Assembly: GCA_947044365.1 (NCBI GenBank)
Contig: OX345636.1
Location: 59,709,537 to 59,773,536 of the forward strand
Reading direction: 5' to 3'
DNA: 64,000 nt
From: Petrosia ficiformis
Lineage: Eukaryota > Porifera > Demospongiae > Haplosclerida > Petrosiidae
Positions 44,701-49,400 of the stretch are shown here, one piece after another (position 1 is the first letter of the stretch; each line of letters opens with the position of its first letter). A program made the translations under genes and the position numbers. The notes beneath the pieces are model-generated. The model was not told where the DNA came from. It was given only the letters and a program-made list of their open reading frames with translations, and ran no database searches.

Positions 44701-46330
44701 ACTTTCTTCTCATCTGGTACATCGTTTGCCGTGAAGAACAGGTTTACTCTCTCCATATACACTGTAAATAACTCAGATGATGGGTCAAACTCTTGTATTT
44801 GACCAAATACGGACTTAACTGCCATTCTCGTCGCCAATGTAATGTTCTAAACTAAGATTATAATGGATCCAAAAGAACATACACAAATATATATATCATG
44901 AGGAGAACTGAACATGAGGCAAGTCTGAGCATGCTCAGTATGTAACAATATTCATAATAATTAAGTCCACTACATTATCCATACAGAATAATAACTTATC
45001 TATTTGTCCACTAACTCTTGGATTATAGATAATCATATTTATAAGCATTTAAAGTCATGTCTATGAATTATTGCTGCTTCTCCATTTTAAACACCTACTC
45101 AAGTTAAGTGGGTTGCACCTAAGGACTACTGATATATCTCTGATCAAACACTATCCATACAGTGTATTAGACCATCTCTTGATCATAGAGAGGAGGGGCT
45201 TGCTACACAAGACTAGCATTCAAAATATGCAAATATTTCTGTCCCAGACCAATAAATAATCCCTTAAAGTTTTAAGTTTTATAGTTTGTATTAATACATG
45301 TATATTAGTTATATTAGGTGTTTTGGTTGTATGAATTGTATTGTAATACTGATTTTTTTTAAACTTTTTTTTCCATTTGCAGACATTAATCGAAAAGTAC
45401 CCATGCAGAAGAAGCCTGAAGCAGTGCCAGGTACTAAATACACTTCCAATGTTTTCATAGTAAATAAGTACAATATCTTATACATTGTACATAGCTACAT
45501 TTAGAAAAGTTACCAAGGATAGCAAAACAGGTGTTTGTCAAAATAAAGGGGAGCAAACCCCTCATCTGTTTACATAAGCACATGCCCAACTAGGGAGGTC
45601 TGGTGACAGGGTTCCTCAGGAAATTTTTATATTACAATCTCTGAGATCACTTTTGGTTGCATATTCAGAGTAATGTTTGACCTCAAAAGATTGCAACTTC
45701 ATAATTACCCTCGCCGCGTAGCGTAGGCGGAAGGGTACGGTAATCGTTTTGTCTGTGTGTCTGTGTGTGTGTCTGTGTGTGTGTTAGCAATTTTTCTGGA
45801 AAAATAAAAACATTGACATTTCAAAAGGGGTACTGGTACACTTCAAATTATACAAGGAAAAAAAATAACGTAGGAATTCTTCTTAAACCTTTCGGTTATA
45901 AAGTTATCACAATGTTTATAACTCACGGTTACTGTTTCCAGACTTGAGAAGACTCGTGGAGGCATCTGAACACATCAAAACATAACTACTCCTGTATCAT
46001 GACTATCACTAGCAAAGCACTACATAAAAGCAAACAGAATTTGGGTAGTGGTTGCTACAACATCGAGTACTGGCTCCAAGCATTCTCCATTACTTTCAAA
46101 CTCCGCCTATTTCAATTTTTCAAAGTCATGTGCTGTGCACGTTACTTGAAAGTCAGCAGTTTTGAGGACCTGTCTATGCTGTCTTTGTGGAATATTTCAC
46201 AAGACGAATTGAGGATCTTTCTTTCTTCTTTCAGATAAAACAGAGACTAAAATGTAAGACTTATAGTATAGACAAGGAAGAGACTAGTATAATCGTAATA
46301 AGTAGTGACATGTTAGTTTATATAATTTAC

Positions 46331-46404
<74 letters not shown>

Positions 46405-49400
46405 ATATCTATTATAATATTATTATAAAAACTAACATGCCAGTACGGTTTTATAACTTAATATGTTTCATACACAAACTAAACAATCTGAAGTAAACAT
46501 TCTCATTATTATATGACCATACAAACGAGCAATGATAATTATAATCTTTTGGCATATTATATTTCGAAATTATAGTTTGTATTACCTTGCCACGTAGGCG
46601 AGGGTCCCGTCCCGACGGCTCTTGTTTGTTGTGAAACTCTACTAGTAATTTATTAATAGTACAATACTATATTATTTGTAATTCAGACATAGTAGTTACC
46701 ATTCTAATAGTTAATTAAGAGCATAATATAATAAATCACCACACCTGTTATGAATAAATAGTTGCTAGGGCAACATGTGCAAATCTATATGCTCAGCATC
46801 TATTTATTATACTCCCTGAGTGTTTTAATGATTGTATTATTTGTATTACATGTAGTGATAAAAGTTGTAATAGTCACATGTATATAGTTTGTATTGGTTA
46901 TAAAAATTGTATTACTTGTATTTAGGGCTGGGACAAAGGTGGGAAAACAGCCTTTAAAGCTTCGTCAGCAAAAGTGAACGAAAGTTCGAAGATTCACACG
47001 TGTTTTTATCAATGTTGGTCTTACCTTGATTGGCTATAGAAAGCCTCCAAAACAGTGTTATTGCTTTATAATGAGAACTAGTGTGGTTTCTGTCAGTGTT
47101 TCTATCAAGATTAGGCACCGCTGGACTAAGAAATAAGACAAAAGCAACCAGCAACACAGCCTCACATTTCATGGAACACGCCCACATTATTAGCCACAAG
47201 TGTGAAGTGTCCATGCACAAACATTAAAGTAGGCGTGGCAGCGAAGCTTCAAAGGTAGAAATGTAGCTTTGAATGCACAACCAACGAACGAAGATTGAAC
47301 CTTCTAACCTTCATTCCCACCCCTACTTGTATTACTTGTATTACTTGTATTACTTGTATTACTTGTATTACTTGTATTACTTGTATTACTTGTATTACTT
47401 GTATTACTTGTGTTACTTGTATTAGTAGTATTACTTGTATTACTTGTATTACTTGTATTACTTGTATTACTTGTATTACTTGTGTTACTTGTATTAGTAG
47501 TATTACTTGTATTACTTGTATTACTTGTATTACTCGTATCAGGAGCCCAGAATGATGTTGACGAGAAAGGGAAAGAGTAGGAGCGGCAGACGACCACGCA
47601 TTTAATTAAATTGGTCAAACTATCTGTCTGACCATCTGTTACTATTTTTAGAATCCACGTGTATCCACACCTTCGTTGAAAACGAACTGCTACTAACTAC
47701 ATTGACTTAGTTTCCTCTAAAACAAAGAAAATAATTTGGCTGTGTAGACCTGTGAAGACGTTGCTAGTGAAGCCATTGACAGAATAGCAGAAATAATGTC
47801 AAACACTCTTGATTAGGACTAAACAATTCTTTCTCGGCTTCTCCAAAGCATTCTCTCGCTTTCCTGATAGTAGGTGACTCCATTTCTGCCTCCAGACATG
47901 TTCGTATACTAACTAACCTTGGAGATCTTTGAGGTGTTGACGCCATATTTAACAAAGGCGTGGATTCTACAAATAGTAACAGATGGTCAGACAAATACAT
48001 GTAGTTTGAGCAATTTAATGAAATGCATGGTCATCTACCGCTCACTACCGCTCCTACTCTTCCGCTTTCTGGTAAGTTTTTGGCTCTTGTTTGTATTAGT
48101 TGTATTTTTTTTGTACAAGTGTTGATCAAATGTGGCTTAATGAGGAAGCTAAAATAGCACAGAGACCGACGGCTTTACATCCCCTCCGAAGGATGGGGTG
48201 ATTAACACCTCCTCATTTTTGGAGGGTAGAGCTGAGTACACTCATAGGTGAAAAAAACCTAACCCTAGCGGGGCTTAAACCTGCAACCTTTCGATTGCAG
48301 GCCAGCACTTTAGCTAGCAGGCCACTAGTACCCCCCTATTAGTTGTATTAGTTGTGTTGATATAAGGGTTGTATTATAATGCACATTTCAATGAACACCA
48401 TTTTTTTCCATTGCAGATGATATCAAAAGCGATATTTCTGAGCAAGATGAACCAAATGTGAAGAAGCCAGATGAAACAATACCAGGTACTAAATGTAGTG
48501 TCTTTATAAAACAAATAGTACAGTATGACTAGTAGCATCATGAGTACATGTATATCTTTCTGTATTTTAACTTAATGTGATGTGTTATAAACTCTAATAC
48601 AGTGTATTAATATTACTATTAGTAGAATGCTGTATTTGTAATTAAGATATAATTAGTTACCACTCTTCTTAATAGTTCCTATACATAGAACTATTGTATT
48701 GCTTATAAGTATATTATCAATACATGTATTGAGAATGTCTATAGACACATTGAAATTTCAAACTCACTCTAGTGTGACTTGGCCATGGAAAGTATAGTAT
48801 AATGAATATCTGTTATTAGTTTCAATTATCATAGGTTATTGGTAGAATATATTTTGTAATAAGTAGATGATGTCAACTTTCATACCTTAAGGCTACCTTT
48901 TATTACATGTACTAATTTTAGCAAATTTAGCAACTAAAATTATTACGTGCTAAAAATATATTTTGTGATTAGGCAAATTAGGTGTGGCTCAGAAATTCAC
49001 TAAAATCATACAATGCCATGTTAAATACGAGCATTTAAAAATCGCTTAATTTAGTGGATGCAATTAATAGTAGGCTTCAGGTAGTTAGTGAAAATTAACA
49101 TCACCATAGTTACATGTATGTAAACAATGTGAGTACTCCAACAACATTAAATTCACTTGTGTCAACTGCATTGAAAAGCCACTTGTATCAATAGCATTGA
49201 ATGTATCAATAGCTGTATCAATAACATTTAAAAGCCAATTGTATGAACAGCATTGAAAAGCCACTGTGTCAACATCATTGTTGTGTCTTTTTCTTACTCA
49301 TATCTACTCCTTCTACTATAACACTTACATCATGTAGTGCTACAGTTCATCTAATGATATTCATAAACATGATCTTCCACTACTATGTCCTGATTCATTT

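Larger units (their letters stand above)
40685..44974 (-). mobile_element. Complete Ty3/gypsy-type LTR retrotransposon
   Basis: About 4.3 kb with two LTRs of 137 bp, identical by eye, TG...CA ends and a 5-bp target duplication TTATC (40680-40684 and 44975-44979). It carries a primer-binding site, a polypurine tract and a single intact gag-pol frame. LTR identity and the intact frame imply a recent insertion. It lies antisense in an intron of the kinase gene, between linker exons 1 and 2. Confidence 0.95.

Noticed and set aside
44835..44837. TTG as start of the gag-pol frame
   Set aside because: It is in frame but an ATG follows four codons later; eukaryotic initiation at TTG is unlikely.
47295..47618. 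CITCIT and NTSNTS repeat proteins
   Set aside because: Translation of the TTGTATTAC nonamer array.
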